Source: Comamonadaceae bacterium
GTDB taxonomy: Bacteria > Pseudomonadota > Gammaproteobacteria > Burkholderiales > Burkholderiaceae_C
Assembly: GCA_008080595.1 (NCBI GenBank)
Contig: VIKI01000049.1
Location: forward strand, 1-46,039
Length of the DNA: 46,039 nt
Reading direction: 5' to 3'
Part shown: positions 26,793-34,757 of the stretch, piece by piece
Layout: each line of letters opens with the position of its first letter
Position numbering within the stretch: the stretch's first letter is position 1
The notes under the pieces: model-generated
Database searches by the model: none
What the model saw: the letters and a program-made list of their open reading frames with translations, nothing else
What the model was told of the DNA's origin: nothing
Translations under genes and position numbers: made by a program

Positions 26793-26952
26793 GTGAGACC
26801 CTTTGTGAGCTCATCGTGTGTTGTTATTCAGCCTGGGTTTTCAAACGGCATGCCGGTTATTGTCAGACTGTCCAGACCGGCCCACATCGGGTCGGGTGGC
26901 GAAGCATAGAGGGAATCCATGCACAAAAACATCAGAAAATGCTGATTTTGGG

Positions 26953-26990
26953 GTCAGGAAATCCCTTAGTGTGTCAGGAACCCCTGACAC
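26953..26990. promoter_or_regulatory. GTCAGGAA direct repeat and TGTCAGG/CCTGACA palindrome
   Basis: GTCAGGAA occurs at 26953-26960 and 26973-26980, and GTGTCAGGAACCCCTGACAC (26971-26990) is a perfect inverted repeat with a 4-base loop. It lies about 160-200 bases upstream of aer and after the LOG gene, so it could be an operator or part of a terminator. Confidence 0.4.
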
Positions 26991-26992
26991 AT

Positions 26993-27017
26993 AAAACCAC
27001 CCCGCAAACAGGGTTTT
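26993..27017 (-). terminator. Possible terminator of the LOG gene
   Basis: On the minus strand AAAACCC, a short loop, GGG and a final GGTTTTAT form an imperfect A-stem-T structure 32 bases after the LOG stop. The stem is short, so this is tentative. Confidence 0.35.
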
Positions 27018-27048
27018 AACGCGCTGCCAGAGTCTGCAAAAACTGTCT

Positions 27049-27630
27049 TCACGTCCCGGATTTTTCCACCCACTTGTGCACGCTGGGTGGTGAGTAACTG
27101 GCAAAACGATCCAGCAGTGTGCCAGGCGAGGCCTCCACCATCAAGGTGGCGCGGTGCGCAGACTTGACGAACTCCTCCGCCACCGTGTGATCCAGAAAGG
27201 TGGTCAGGGCATCGTAATACCCCGACACATTGAGCAGGCCGCAGGGTTTGGCATGAAAACCCAGCTGCGCCCAGGTCCAGACCTCAAAAATCTCCTCCAG
27301 CGTGCCGATACCGCCGGGCAGAGCAATGAAGCCGTCAGACAGTTCGGCCATCAGGGTTTTGCGCTCGTGCATGGATGTTGTGACGTGTAACTCGGTCAGG
27401 CCCGTGTGCTCGATTTCCTTGCGTTTGAGGGCTTCGGGAATCACCCCCACCACCCGTCCGCCAAGTTGCAGCACGGTGTCAGCAATCCGCCCCATGATGC
27501 CAACGCTGGCACCACCATAGACCAGGCCCAGGTCTCGCTCCACCAGCGCCGCGGCCAGCGCCCGCGCGCCTTCTGTATAGGCTTCTTGTCGACCAGGGTT
27601 GGAGCCGCAATAAACGCAAATATTTTTCAT
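27049..27630 (-). CDS. LOG family protein (cytokinin-activating nucleoside 5'-monophosphate phosphoribohydrolase type)
   Basis: The 193-residue protein matches the TIGR00730/LOG family, often misnamed lysine decarboxylase. Visible motifs are ICVYCGSNPG at the N terminus, LVYGGASVGIMG, MHERKTLM and the catalytic/nucleotide-binding PGGIGTLEE near 105-113. LOG enzymes release the base from N6-modified AMP or from ordinary nucleoside monophosphates; the physiological role in bacteria is often purine salvage. The length is normal. The SDR gene lies upstream on the same strand with 57 bases between them. Confidence 0.9.
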   Translation of the reverse strand: MKNICVYCGSNPGRQEAYTEGARALAAALVERDLGLVYGGASVGIMGRIADTVLQLGGRVVGVIPEALKRKEIEHTGLTELHVTTSMHERKTLMAELSDGFIALPGGIGTLEEIFEVWTWAQLGFHAKPCGLLNVSGYYDALTTFLDHTVAEEFVKSAHRATLMVEASPGTLLDRFASYSPPSVHKWVEKSGT

Positions 27631-27687
27631 GGTGTGTCGGAAGAGTTGTCAAAAGTGCATTGTCGGAGGCTTTGGACGCAGCATGCG

Positions 27688-28434
27688 CTAGCGCCCACCC
27701 GCCACATCCAGTGTGGTTCCGGTGGTGTAAGAAGCCTCATCGGACAGCAACCAGAGCACAGCCCTGGCCACCTCTTCGGGGTAGCCGCCGCGCTTCATCG
27801 GTATGGTCTCTTTCACCCGGTCTACCCGCTGCGGCTCGCCTCCGCTGGCATGGATGTCGGTGTAGATGATGCCGGGAGACACGGTGTTGACACGAATACC
27901 CTCCGCCGCCACCTCTTTCGACAAGCCAATGCTCAGGGTGTCAATGGCCGCCTTGGAGGCGGCGTAGTCGACATACTCACCTGGGGAGCCCAGGCGCGAT
28001 GCGCGGGAGGACAGGTTGACGATGGCCCCACCCGTGCCGCCGTATCGGGTGGACATGCGCCGCACCGCTTCGCGTGCACAGATAAAGCTGCCGATCACAT
28101 TGGTGGCAAAAATGCGCTGGATGCGGGCGCTGTCCATCTCATCCACCCGTGCCTGGCCGGCAAGCACACCGGCATTGTTGACCAGGGCCGTCAGTGGGCC
28201 GAAAGCGGCATCAACCTGTTTGAACAGCCGAACAATATCGTCTTCAAGCGCCACATCCGCCTGAACCGCCATGGCTTCGCCATTTTTGAGGCGAATGGCA
28301 GCGACCACCGCGTCGGCTGCGGCCTGGTTGTGGAGGTAGCTGATGCACACCGCGTAGCCTTGTTCAGCTGCCAGGTGAGCCACGGCAGCGCCAATGCCTC
28401 GTGAGCCACCGGTGATGAGGATAATTTTTTTCAT
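27688..28434 (-). CDS. Short-chain dehydrogenase/reductase
   Basis: This 248-residue oxidoreductase has the classical SDR cofactor motif TGGSRGIG near 8-15, NNAGVLAG near 86-93, the catalytic Ser region VNLSSRASRLG and YVDYAASK with catalytic Tyr and Lys near 158-162. The cofactor is NAD(P)(H); the substrate is unknown. ATG 28434 (MKKIILITGG) is taken because the longer frame to 28659 overlaps the HHH protein gene and has no SDR character. The C terminus (TGTTLDVAGGR) is typical of glucose-1-dehydrogenase/FabG-like members. Confidence 0.9.
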   Translation of the reverse strand: MKKIILITGGSRGIGAAVAHLAAEQGYAVCISYLHNQAAADAVVAAIRLKNGEAMAVQADVALEDDIVRLFKQVDAAFGPLTALVNNAGVLAGQARVDEMDSARIQRIFATNVIGSFICAREAVRRMSTRYGGTGGAIVNLSSRASRLGSPGEYVDYAASKAAIDTLSIGLSKEVAAEGIRVNTVSPGIIYTDIHASGGEPQRVDRVKETIPMKRGGYPEEVARAVLWLLSDEASYTTGTTLDVAGGR

Positions 28435-28468
28435 GATTTGAGGTTGTGTGGTGGTGTGCTTGGCATCA

Positions 28469-28708
28469 TCAAACTTGGTGCGACTGCGCCAGGGCAATGG
28501 CCGCCTGAATCGCCGCCCGTGCCTGTGGGCTGTTTTTCCAGCAGGTCGAGCCCACGATGCTGGCGGCTTTTGAAACAATGTCCAGCGCGTTAGCCTTGGC
28601 CAGATGCGCCAATGACTCGAAACCCATTTGCTCCAGCCGGGCGACAACCGTGGGGCCAACCCCTTTCGCGGCCAACAAGGCTCTGCGTTCTTCGAGTGGG
28701 AAAGGCAT
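28469..28708 (-). CDS. Small helix-hairpin-helix protein
   Basis: This 79-residue protein carries a helix-hairpin-helix-like segment (LLAAKGVGPTVVARLEQMGFESLAHLAKA, residues about 11-39), as in proteins annotated as pathogenicity-locus/Cdd1-like or HHH-containing. It may bind nucleic acid non-specifically. It starts at ATG 28708 in a run of small genes with the same orientation. Role unknown. Confidence 0.7.
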   Translation of the reverse strand: MPFPLEERRALLAAKGVGPTVVARLEQMGFESLAHLAKANALDIVSKAASIVGSTCWKNSPQARAAIQAAIALAQSHQV

Positions 28709-28748
28709 AAGGACTCCGCTTCAGTGCTTTGTTGATGAGGAATGTGGG

Positions 28749-28979
28749 TCAGGGCTGTGACTGCACCACGACACTCAGCTCGCCGGGCCAGAGAACGGCT
28801 TGCGCCACGATCACATTCACGCCATTGAACGTGGCAGCAGGTGAACCATAGAGCCGGTAGCCCAGCGCCAGTGCTTCACTGACCCGGCGGCAAAACGTGG
28901 CATCGTCCGGCCCGGTGAGCAGGCGGTAAATGGGCAGGCCGTCTGGCGGTTGCTGGGTGGTTTGAGTGGCTGGGTTCAT
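28749..28979 (-). CDS. DUF1737-like small protein
   Basis: The 76-residue product has a YRLLTGPDDATFCRRVSEALA segment followed by GYRLYGSPAATFNG, the pattern of DUF1737 proteins. Function is unknown. ATG 28979 (MNPATQ) is preferred; the open frame continues upstream to 29411 but that part is a shadow of the LysE gene. It lies 41 bases downstream of the LysE-family gene on the same strand. Confidence 0.65.
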   Translation of the reverse strand: MNPATQTTQQPPDGLPIYRLLTGPDDATFCRRVSEALALGYRLYGSPAATFNGVNVIVAQAVLWPGELSVVVQSQP

Positions 28980-29020
28980 ACGGGCGCTCCAGGGAAGCTT
29001 GTTTTCAACGGCTGGGCAAT

Positions 29021-29641
29021 TCACCGGTTGTTGATGGCCAGCTTGATGCCAAAGCCGATCAAGGCCAGTCCCGCCAGCCGGGTGGCGATTTTGCGTGCTG
29101 AAGGCAGAGACTTGAGGTGCGCCGCCACGGCGTTGCCAATGAGAACCAGGCCAGCCTGGTACAGCAGGCTCAGCACCGTGACGTGGGCCATCATTACAAC
29201 CAGCGTCAAGGCCGAGGCCTGCGGCTGGATGAACAGGGGGAAGAAGGCCACAAAGAACAGAATCACTTTCGGGTTGGTCACGCTGACGGTGAACGCCTGA
29301 CGAAAGTAAGTCCAGGCTGAGCGCGTGGACTCTGCCGAGCTGGCCGCGGCGGATATCGGCGCACGCAGCAGTTGCAACCCCATCCAGCACAGGTAGCCCG
29401 CGCCAAACCACTGCAGGGCCTGAAACAGCATCGGGTTGGCCTTCATGGTGGCAGCCAGCCCGGCCACGGCGGCGAACATCATGACAAAGTCCCCCAGCAG
29501 CGTGCCGAGCACCGCCGCCATGCCCACCGCCACACCCTGGCGTGCCGTGGCGTTGAGAATGGCAATGGTGCCCGCACCGGGAATCAGCTGAAAGACCAGG
29601 ATGGCAAGAACAAAGCTGGTGTAGTTTTGAATGTCGAGCAT
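29021..29641 (-). CDS. LysE/RhtB-family amino-acid exporter
   Basis: This 206-residue inner-membrane protein has six hydrophobic segments and the family N-terminal motif (FVLAILVFQLIPGAGTIAILN, with GAGT in place of the common GPGP), then GMAAVLGTLLGDFVMM and a conserved TNPKVILFFVAFFPLF. LysE/RhtB proteins export amino acids or derivatives by proton antiport. Substrate unknown. It heads a short run of minus-strand genes that includes DUF1737, HHH and SDR proteins. Confidence 0.9.
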   Translation of the reverse strand: MLDIQNYTSFVLAILVFQLIPGAGTIAILNATARQGVAVGMAAVLGTLLGDFVMMFAAVAGLAATMKANPMLFQALQWFGAGYLCWMGLQLLRAPISAAASSAESTRSAWTYFRQAFTVSVTNPKVILFFVAFFPLFIQPQASALTLVVMMAHVTVLSLLYQAGLVLIGNAVAAHLKSLPSARKIATRLAGLALIGFGIKLAINNR

Positions 29642-29717
29642 GGTGGATGGGTGTGAAGAGGGTTGGTTAGTCAGTTCATTGCGTATTAAACCGCAATGAG
29701 CTGGCCCAGTTGGATGC

Positions 29718-29775
29718 GCTATACATTCAATAGCTTCTTACGCATATTTCACATGGTCCACAGGCACTTTTTATA
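29718..29775 (+). repeat. Interspersed repeat, copy C
   Basis: GCTATACATTCAATAGCT followed by TCTTACGCATA matches the plan of copy A (GCTA, spacer, AATAGCT, TT-CGCA). The 3' part (CAGGCACTTTTTATAC) is diverged. It lies between the LysE gene and the lipoprotein gene. Confidence 0.55.
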
Positions 29776-29894
29776 CACAGTTCAGGCGGTAATCTCCATC
29801 ACCCAGACAAGCACAAGAACCTCGTTTTGTTACAGACTTGTTGTGGGCTTAGGGATAAAGTCACGGCATCGCAACCTTCATGCAAGGCACAGCC

Positions 29895-30695
29895 ATGAAA
29901 CCGCAAGCCCCCAAAGACTGGTGCACCACTGCCATGGTCATCGCTGTCGCGCTTGGGCTGGCCGCCTGTGGCGGGGGTGATGCCCCGGTCTTGCGCGGCA
30001 CGGCAGCCACCGGTGCGCCGCTGGTGGAGGCGCAAGTGTCCCTGGTCTGCGCCAGCGGCCCGGTCTTGACGACCCGCACCAATGCTGAGGGCGACTGGCA
30101 GCTCACCCTCAACGCCCAACGCGCACCCTGTGCCGCCCAGGTCAGCGCCGAGCCTCTGGCCAACGGCCTGCGCTACCACGGGTTAAGCGCCAGCACTGAC
30201 GGCGGCGTGCTCAACATCACACCGCTGACCGATCTGGTGGTGACCCGCCTGATTGGCGCAGAACCCACCGCCTGGTTTGCCACGCTAAGCCCCCAGACGC
30301 TACGCCTGTACCAGGACAGCCAGCGCATCAAAGCCGCACAAACCCAGGTCATCGACGCGCTGGGCCTGCAAAGCGTGAATGCGATCGACTTCATGGGAAG
30401 CGCCTTCAAGGCCAAGCCAGGGCAGCTGGCAGATGACCTGCTGACTGCGCTGCAAGCGGCTTCGCAACAAACGCAGACCACACAAGCCAGCTTGCGCACG
30501 GTCTTTGCCAGTGCCAATGGCCAAGTGAGTGTGGACTTCAAGAGCGCTTTGACCAACGCGTTTTCTGCGCCCGCGGGCGGGGGGTCTGAACTGATGACGG
30601 CATGCAACATCTGCAGATTTAATTGCCAATTTGATAAAGATAAGTGGGCTTGCCTCGCCACATGCGAATTGTTGGCCTGCGCAGGACAAGAATAA
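29895..30695 (+). CDS. Putative lipoprotein with six-cysteine C terminus
   Basis: The 266-residue product begins with a lipoprotein signal peptide (residues 1-24, lipobox LAAC with lipidated C25). Residues about 30-95 look like a carboxypeptidase-regulatory-like beta domain (LRGTAATGAPLVEAQVSL, then TNAEGDWQLTL). The middle is helical. The last 30 residues contain six cysteines (C237, C240, C244, C253, C257, C262) in a CxxC-x3-C-x8-C-x3-C-x4-C pattern, and the bases encoding them are more A+T rich than the rest. I do not recognise the family. ATG 29895 is chosen over 29880 because AAGGCA lies upstream and the signal fits. It may be surface exposed; the Cys cluster could bind metal or form disulfides. 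Confidence 0.75.
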   Translation: MKPQAPKDWCTTAMVIAVALGLAACGGGDAPVLRGTAATGAPLVEAQVSLVCASGPVLTTRTNAEGDWQLTLNAQRAPCAAQVSAEPLANGLRYHGLSASTDGGVLNITPLTDLVVTRLIGAEPTAWFATLSPQTLRLYQDSQRIKAAQTQVIDALGLQSVNAIDFMGSAFKAKPGQLADDLLTALQAASQQTQTTQASLRTVFASANGQVSVDFKSALTNAFSAPAGGGSELMTACNICRFNCQFDKDKWACLATCELLACAGQE

Positions 30696-30775
30696 AAAGT
30701 GCAAGGCTCACAAGGCAAGTAGCGCCCCGCCCGGTGATTGGTGGCCATCATCACGCCAAGACCTGAAACCACGCC

Positions 30776-31258
30776 TCAATACGCCGTGCCGTCTTTGCGC
30801 GTAAACAGGTATTTGCCGTCCGGGCCCAAGCTGGCTTTCAGGTCGTCGTCTGGGTAGCTGGTGGTGTCACCCGCGCTGCGGTCGCAGACTTCGAGGTAGA
30901 GCACATCGGCGTTGGAGCGGTTGATCAGTTGGTGGCCGTTGCCCGTGCCGGCTTTGAAACCGGCGCACATGCCGGATGACAGCGTGGTCTCGCCCGCGTC
31001 GGTGACCAGCACCGCGTGCCCTTCCAGCAGGTAAATGAATTCGTCCTGCACAGTATTGGCGTGCCGCAGGGCGGACATGGCCCCGGGGCCAGGCGCGACA
31101 GGTTCACCCCGAAGTTGCTCAGCCCAAAAAGATCGCCCAGCATGCGTTTTTCCCGGCCCGTCATGCGCGAGGCAAACGGTTCTGGGTAGTTGCTGGGGTG
31201 GGTTCAGGGCGGGGCCTCCAGAGCGGTCACCGCTACGGGAAATTTGGGGATCGTCATG
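30776..31258 (-). pseudogene. Cupin-domain protein gene with nonsense codon and frameshift
   Basis: Translation from ATG 31258 gives MTIPKFPVAVTALEAPP and then TGA; the same frame continues sensibly (THPSNYPEPFASRMTGREKR, MLGDLFGLSNFGVNLSRLAPG) until about 31080, where one base is missing in a G run (GGGG where GGGGG would keep frame). The other frame then carries the cupin core: VQDEFIYLLEGHAVLVTDAG, SSGMCAGFKAGTGNGHQLIN. The intact protein would be about 160 residues, a single-domain cupin of unknown substrate. TGA probably replaces CGA (Arg). Two independent lesions argue for a real pseudogene more than one error would. Confidence 0.8.
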
Positions 31259-31388
31259 GCGTTGGTCCTGATCGGTAATGGGCCGCTGATCCCATCGCTC
31301 GATTATGATCCGCGTCCACCCACATGAATGTGCTGTCACCCCCTGCCGCAGCCGTCAGCGCAGGCGGTTCAGCGCAAAAGGAGTCCAC

Positions 31389-32026
31389 GTGAACGGCCCC
31401 GATCCCACAGACAAACACCCCATGGTCGGCTTTCCTCAAGTGTGTTTCATCAAGAACACCGTGACCAATCCCAACATCGTGATTGGCGACTACACCTATT
31501 ACGACGACCCGGAAGATTCAGAGCATTTTGAGCGCAATGTGCTCTACCACTACCCCTTCATCGGTGACCGGCTGGTGATCGGAAAGTTTTGCGCACTGGC
31601 TCGTGGTGTCAAGTTCATCATGAATGGGGCCAACCACAAGATGTCGGGGTTGTCCACCTACCCTTTTTCGATTTTTGGCAACGGCTGGGAAAGGTGATGC
31701 CACAACCCGGCGAGCTTCCGTACAAAGGCGACACCGTCATCGGTAATGATGTCTGGATCGGGTATGACAGCCTGATCATGCCGGGGGTCAAGATTGGTGA
31801 CGGGGCCATCATTTCGTCACGTTCGGTGGTGGTGGCCGACGTGGCACCTTACACCGTGGTGGGTGGCAACCCAGCCAAGCTGATTCGGCAACGTTTTGAC
31901 GCCGAGACCATCGCAGAGCTTGAAGCCATCGCCTGGTGGGACTGGCCGATTGAGAAGATCACCCGACATCTGCCCGTGATCGTGGCGGGTGATGTTGGGG
32001 CGCTCAGAGCCTGCGCTGATGCATGA
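31389..32026 (+). pseudogene. CatB-like xenobiotic acetyltransferase gene, one-base frameshift
   Basis: GTG 31389 is the start: AAAAGGAG stands 5 bases upstream. The first frame encodes VGFPQVCFIKNTVTNPNIVIGDYTYYDD and NGANHKMSGLSTYPFSIFG, ending prematurely at 31697 after GNGWER. The next frame continues [24 protein letters not shown], the hexapeptide beta-helix and a normal C terminus. Adding one A to GGGAAAGG (about 31687-31693) restores GNGWEKVMPQPG, the usual sequence. The family acetylates chloramphenicol, streptogramins or unknown hydroxylated compounds; these chromosomal members rarely have a known substrate. A diverged copy of the 3' part is at 34758-35048. Confidence 0.82.
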
Positions 32027-32118
32027 ATTGAACGCCCGGCGAGGCGGATTACCAGCGGCTGGTCGAGGAAATTGCCCAAGAGGTCGGCGGGCAGCAGGTG
32101 GATGTTCGATGGGTGCCT

Positions 32119-33057
32119 TCATGGCGCTTCAGACTTGCCGTTAACGGCCTCCCAGCGCAAGGGCAAGGCGGCTGGCACACGCCGCATCTCATGGATTTGC
32201 AGGCGCAGCAGGCGCTGCGCACCTGCAAAGGCGGCCAGCGCCGGGCCATCCCAAATGATGTTGACGCTTACCGCCAAGTGCAGCAAATCACCCGTGTCAA
32301 AGTCAATGAACAACAGCCCGGAACGGGGGTTCACCGTCAGATTGCCCAATGTGTTGAAGAAAAAATTGCCCACGTAGTCTGGCACGGTCAGGATGCCTTC
32401 ATCGTCAAGTTGCACAAATCCGGGTGGACCACCGCGGTGCGACACGTCCACACCGTGGACCGCTGGCGTGCCGTCGCCCGCATAGGCGGTGGCAATGAAG
32501 AAGGTGTCGGCGCGCTGGATCAATTGCCGCGCATCGGCATCAAGCCGCGGGGCACGCAGCACGTTCTGCGCAACCGCGGCACGCTCGGGCGCAAACAGCG
32601 CCTGCCGGGGCTGGATGTATTTGGGGCAGTTGCCGAAACTTTGCTGCACTTGCACCTCAAACCCCGCAGGTGTCACGGCACTCACCACACCGTTCATGCG
32701 GTTGCGCCGCCGTGTGTGGTGTTCAATGCCCAGCAGGCCGATGCGCTCGCCAACACGCAAGGTGGTGGCCAAAGGTGTTGCCGCCAGCGGCTGCGTTTGC
32801 ACGGTCAAGCGCTGTGGCTCGGGTGAGTGAATGAACCCTGGCGGGCCAGCCAATGCGCAAGCCCAGGGCTGACCATGCTGATCCACCGTGCCTGCCAGCA
32901 AAAACGACAGTTGGGCAAAAAAACTGCGGTGCTGTTCGGGCATGTGGTCGCGAATGGCAACGCGCCCGACCGCGGCCAGTTTGTCGTGCACGCCCATGCG
33001 GATTTGCACGGCCAGCTCGCCCTCATGGAACGCTGATGCAGGGGCTGATGCGGGCAT
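32119..33057 (-). CDS. Pyridoxamine 5'-phosphate oxidase-like FMN-binding protein
   Basis: This 312-residue protein has a flavin split-barrel region (about 30-120: HRSFFAQLSFLLAGTVDQHG, then WACALAGPPGFIHSP) and a second barrel in the C-terminal half (ADTFFIATAYAG, then VDVSHRGGPPGFVQL and LLFIDFDTGDLLHL). It is likely a flavin-dependent reductase or oxidase of unknown substrate. ATG 33057 comes one base after the GST stop codon (TGA-G-ATG), showing translational coupling; the open frame upstream overlaps the GST gene and is not used. The GST partner and divergent LysR gene suggest detoxification of an electrophile. Confidence 0.8.
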   Translation of the reverse strand: MPASAPASAFHEGELAVQIRMGVHDKLAAVGRVAIRDHMPEQHRSFFAQLSFLLAGTVDQHGQPWACALAGPPGFIHSPEPQRLTVQTQPLAATPLATTLRVGERIGLLGIEHHTRRRNRMNGVVSAVTPAGFEVQVQQSFGNCPKYIQPRQALFAPERAAVAQNVLRAPRLDADARQLIQRADTFFIATAYAGDGTPAVHGVDVSHRGGPPGFVQLDDEGILTVPDYVGNFFFNTLGNLTVNPRSGLLFIDFDTGDLLHLAVSVNIIWDGPALAAFAGAQRLLRLQIHEMRRVPAALPLRWEAVNGKSEAP

Positions 33058-33058
33058 C

Positions 33059-33709
33059 TCAGGCAGCCAGTCCAACAGGTGTTTTGAGCATCGGTACAAA
33101 ACCCGGCAAAGCTTCAATGCGGGCCAGCCAGCGGCGCAGGTGCGGGTAAGGCTCCAGACTGATGCCGCCTTCTGGCGCATGGGCGGTGTAACTGTAGTTG
33201 GCGATGTCGGCAATCGTTGGGGTTGCGCCAGTTAAAAAATCCGAGTGTTGCAGCGTGGCATCCATCACCGTGAACAAGGGCTTGGCGCGTCCGATGGCTT
33301 CATCCGGGCTGATCGGGCGCTTGAACACGGCAATGGCGCGTGCAATGGCCGGTCCAAACGCCAACGGCCCAGCGGCCACCGACAGCCAGCGTTGCACTGC
33401 TGCGGCGCGAACCGGGTCACGCGGCCACCAGTCTTCTGCGTGGGCGGCGTAGCGGCTGCTCAGGTAGACCAGGATGGCGTTGGCATCGGCCAGGGTGACA
33501 TCACCGTCCTGAATCACGGGCACCTGGCCAAAGGCGTTCATTTGCAAAAAAGCCGGGAACTTTTGCTCGCCAGCGGCCAGATCCACGTCCACCAGCTCCA
33601 CCGGCAAACCCAGCAGCACGCGGTGGCTGTGGCCAGACAGCGCGTAGCGGTACAGCTTGATGGCTTGCGCCGGGCGGGGGGATGGTGTGGCTGCAACAGA
33701 AGTATTCAT
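33059..33709 (-). CDS. Glutathione S-transferase
   Basis: The 216-residue protein has a thioredoxin-like N-terminal domain (KLYRYALSGHSHRVLLGL with a Ser in the usual catalytic position near 24-27; FGQVPVIQDGDVTLADANAILVYL with the cis-Pro and SNAIL-like glutathione site near 58-80) and an all-helical C-terminal domain (GATPTIADIANYSYTAH). It conjugates glutathione to electrophilic substrates or reduces them. It is the first gene of a two-gene operon with the flavin protein and is divergent from a LysR-type regulator. Confidence 0.92.
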   Translation of the reverse strand: MNTSVAATPSPRPAQAIKLYRYALSGHSHRVLLGLPVELVDVDLAAGEQKFPAFLQMNAFGQVPVIQDGDVTLADANAILVYLSSRYAAHAEDWWPRDPVRAAAVQRWLSVAAGPLAFGPAIARAIAVFKRPISPDEAIGRAKPLFTVMDATLQHSDFLTGATPTIADIANYSYTAHAPEGGISLEPYPHLRRWLARIEALPGFVPMLKTPVGLAA

Positions 33710-33749
33710 GGGAGGCTTTCAAAAAAAAGATCAGACAACGGGGACAAAC

Positions 33750-33776
33750 AGACTGGCCATTCGTGCAGCCCAGTCT
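33750..33776. promoter_or_regulatory. Candidate LysR-type regulator binding site
   Basis: AGACTGG (33750-33756) and CCAGTCT (33770-33776) form a perfect inverted repeat with 13 bases between arms, in the 151-base spacer of the divergent GST and LysR genes. The site lies 41-67 bases upstream of the GST start codon. Confidence 0.4.
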
Positions 33777-33860
33777 TGGGGGGATTGTGTTTGCTTAACA
33801 ATTCACAATAAATGCCTAAAAATGGTTTTAACTACTCCACTTACAGGATGAATACGCACC

Positions 33861-34757
33861 ATGGACAAACTCAAAGCCATGCAGACTTTTGTGCACATTG
33901 CCGACGCGGGCAGCTTGACGGCGGCGGCGCGGGTGTGTGACTCGTCCCTGCCCGCCGTGGTGCGAACGCTGGCGGCGCTGGAAGCCCACTTGGGCGTGCG
34001 CCTGTTTCACCGCACCACGCGACGTATTTCACTCACAGAAGAGGGCAAGCGTTATCTGGACAATTGCCGCGCGGTATTGGCTGCGGTAGACGATGCCGAG
34101 GCAGCCCTGAGTGCCGATGCCGCCGAGCCCAGCGGCCAGCTCACCCTGACCGCCCCTGTACTGTTTGGCCAGATGTATGTGGCACCGGCGGTGATGCGGT
34201 TTGTTCAGCGGTACGAGCGCGTGCGCTGCAGCCTGATGCTGCAGGATCGCATCGTCAATTTATTGGAAGAGGGGCTGGATGCAGGTATTCGCATCGGCCA
34301 CCTGGAAGACTCATCCTTGGTGGCGCAGCCGCTGAGCACCCTGCGCCGGGTGGTGGTGGCCAGCCCAGACTACTTGCGCCGCCACGGTATGCCCCAACAC
34401 CCCAAAGACTTGGCCCAAGCCAACTGCGTGCGGTTCCTGGGCAGCACCGGGCCGTGGTGGACGTTTCATGAAGAGGGCCGGGCTTTCAGTGTGCCGGTGA
34501 CGGGCAACCTGGACTTCAACCACATCACCCCGGTGCTGGATGCCTGTCTGGCAGGCATGGGTTTTGGCACCTTCATTTCCTACCAAGTGGCAAGCTATCT
34601 GGCTCAAGGCAAGTTGCAACTGGTGCTGGAAGCTTTTGAGCCACCACCGCGCCCGGTCAGTGTGGTCTACCCGCACGCCCGGCTGCTGCCAGCTCGTACC
34701 AAGGCGTTTATTGATTTCATCAAGCAGGAGCTGAATGGCCTTGTTTTGCTCTTGTAG
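33861..34757 (+). CDS. LysR-family transcriptional regulator
   Basis: This 298-residue regulator has the N-terminal winged helix-turn-helix (MDKLKAMQTFVHIADAGSL, then AARVCDSSLPAVVRTLAALE and LFHRTTRRISLTEEG) and the C-terminal effector-binding domain (about 90-295; DAGIRIGHLEDSSLVAQPL, then ACLAGMGFGTFISYQV). By its divergent position it probably controls the GST/flavin-protein pair in response to an unknown inducer. The DNA right after its stop is the acetyltransferase fragment at 34758. Confidence 0.92.
   Translation: MDKLKAMQTFVHIADAGSLTAAARVCDSSLPAVVRTLAALEAHLGVRLFHRTTRRISLTEEGKRYLDNCRAVLAAVDDAEAALSADAAEPSGQLTLTAPVLFGQMYVAPAVMRFVQRYERVRCSLMLQDRIVNLLEEGLDAGIRIGHLEDSSLVAQPLSTLRRVVVASPDYLRRHGMPQHPKDLAQANCVRFLGSTGPWWTFHEEGRAFSVPVTGNLDFNHITPVLDACLAGMGFGTFISYQVASYLAQGKLQLVLEAFEPPPRPVSVVYPHARLLPARTKAFIDFIKQELNGLVLLL

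Noticed and set aside
27049-27630. Lysine decarboxylase
   Set aside because: PGGxGTxEE proteins of this size are LOG-family phosphoribohydrolases; the decarboxylase name is a historical error.
32027-32118. Short coding remnants on either strand (GEADYQRLVEEIAQEVGG on plus, NIHLLPADLLGNFLDQ on minus)
   Set aside because: Both look protein-like but only about 90 bases are available, and they contradict each other; neither can be assigned.
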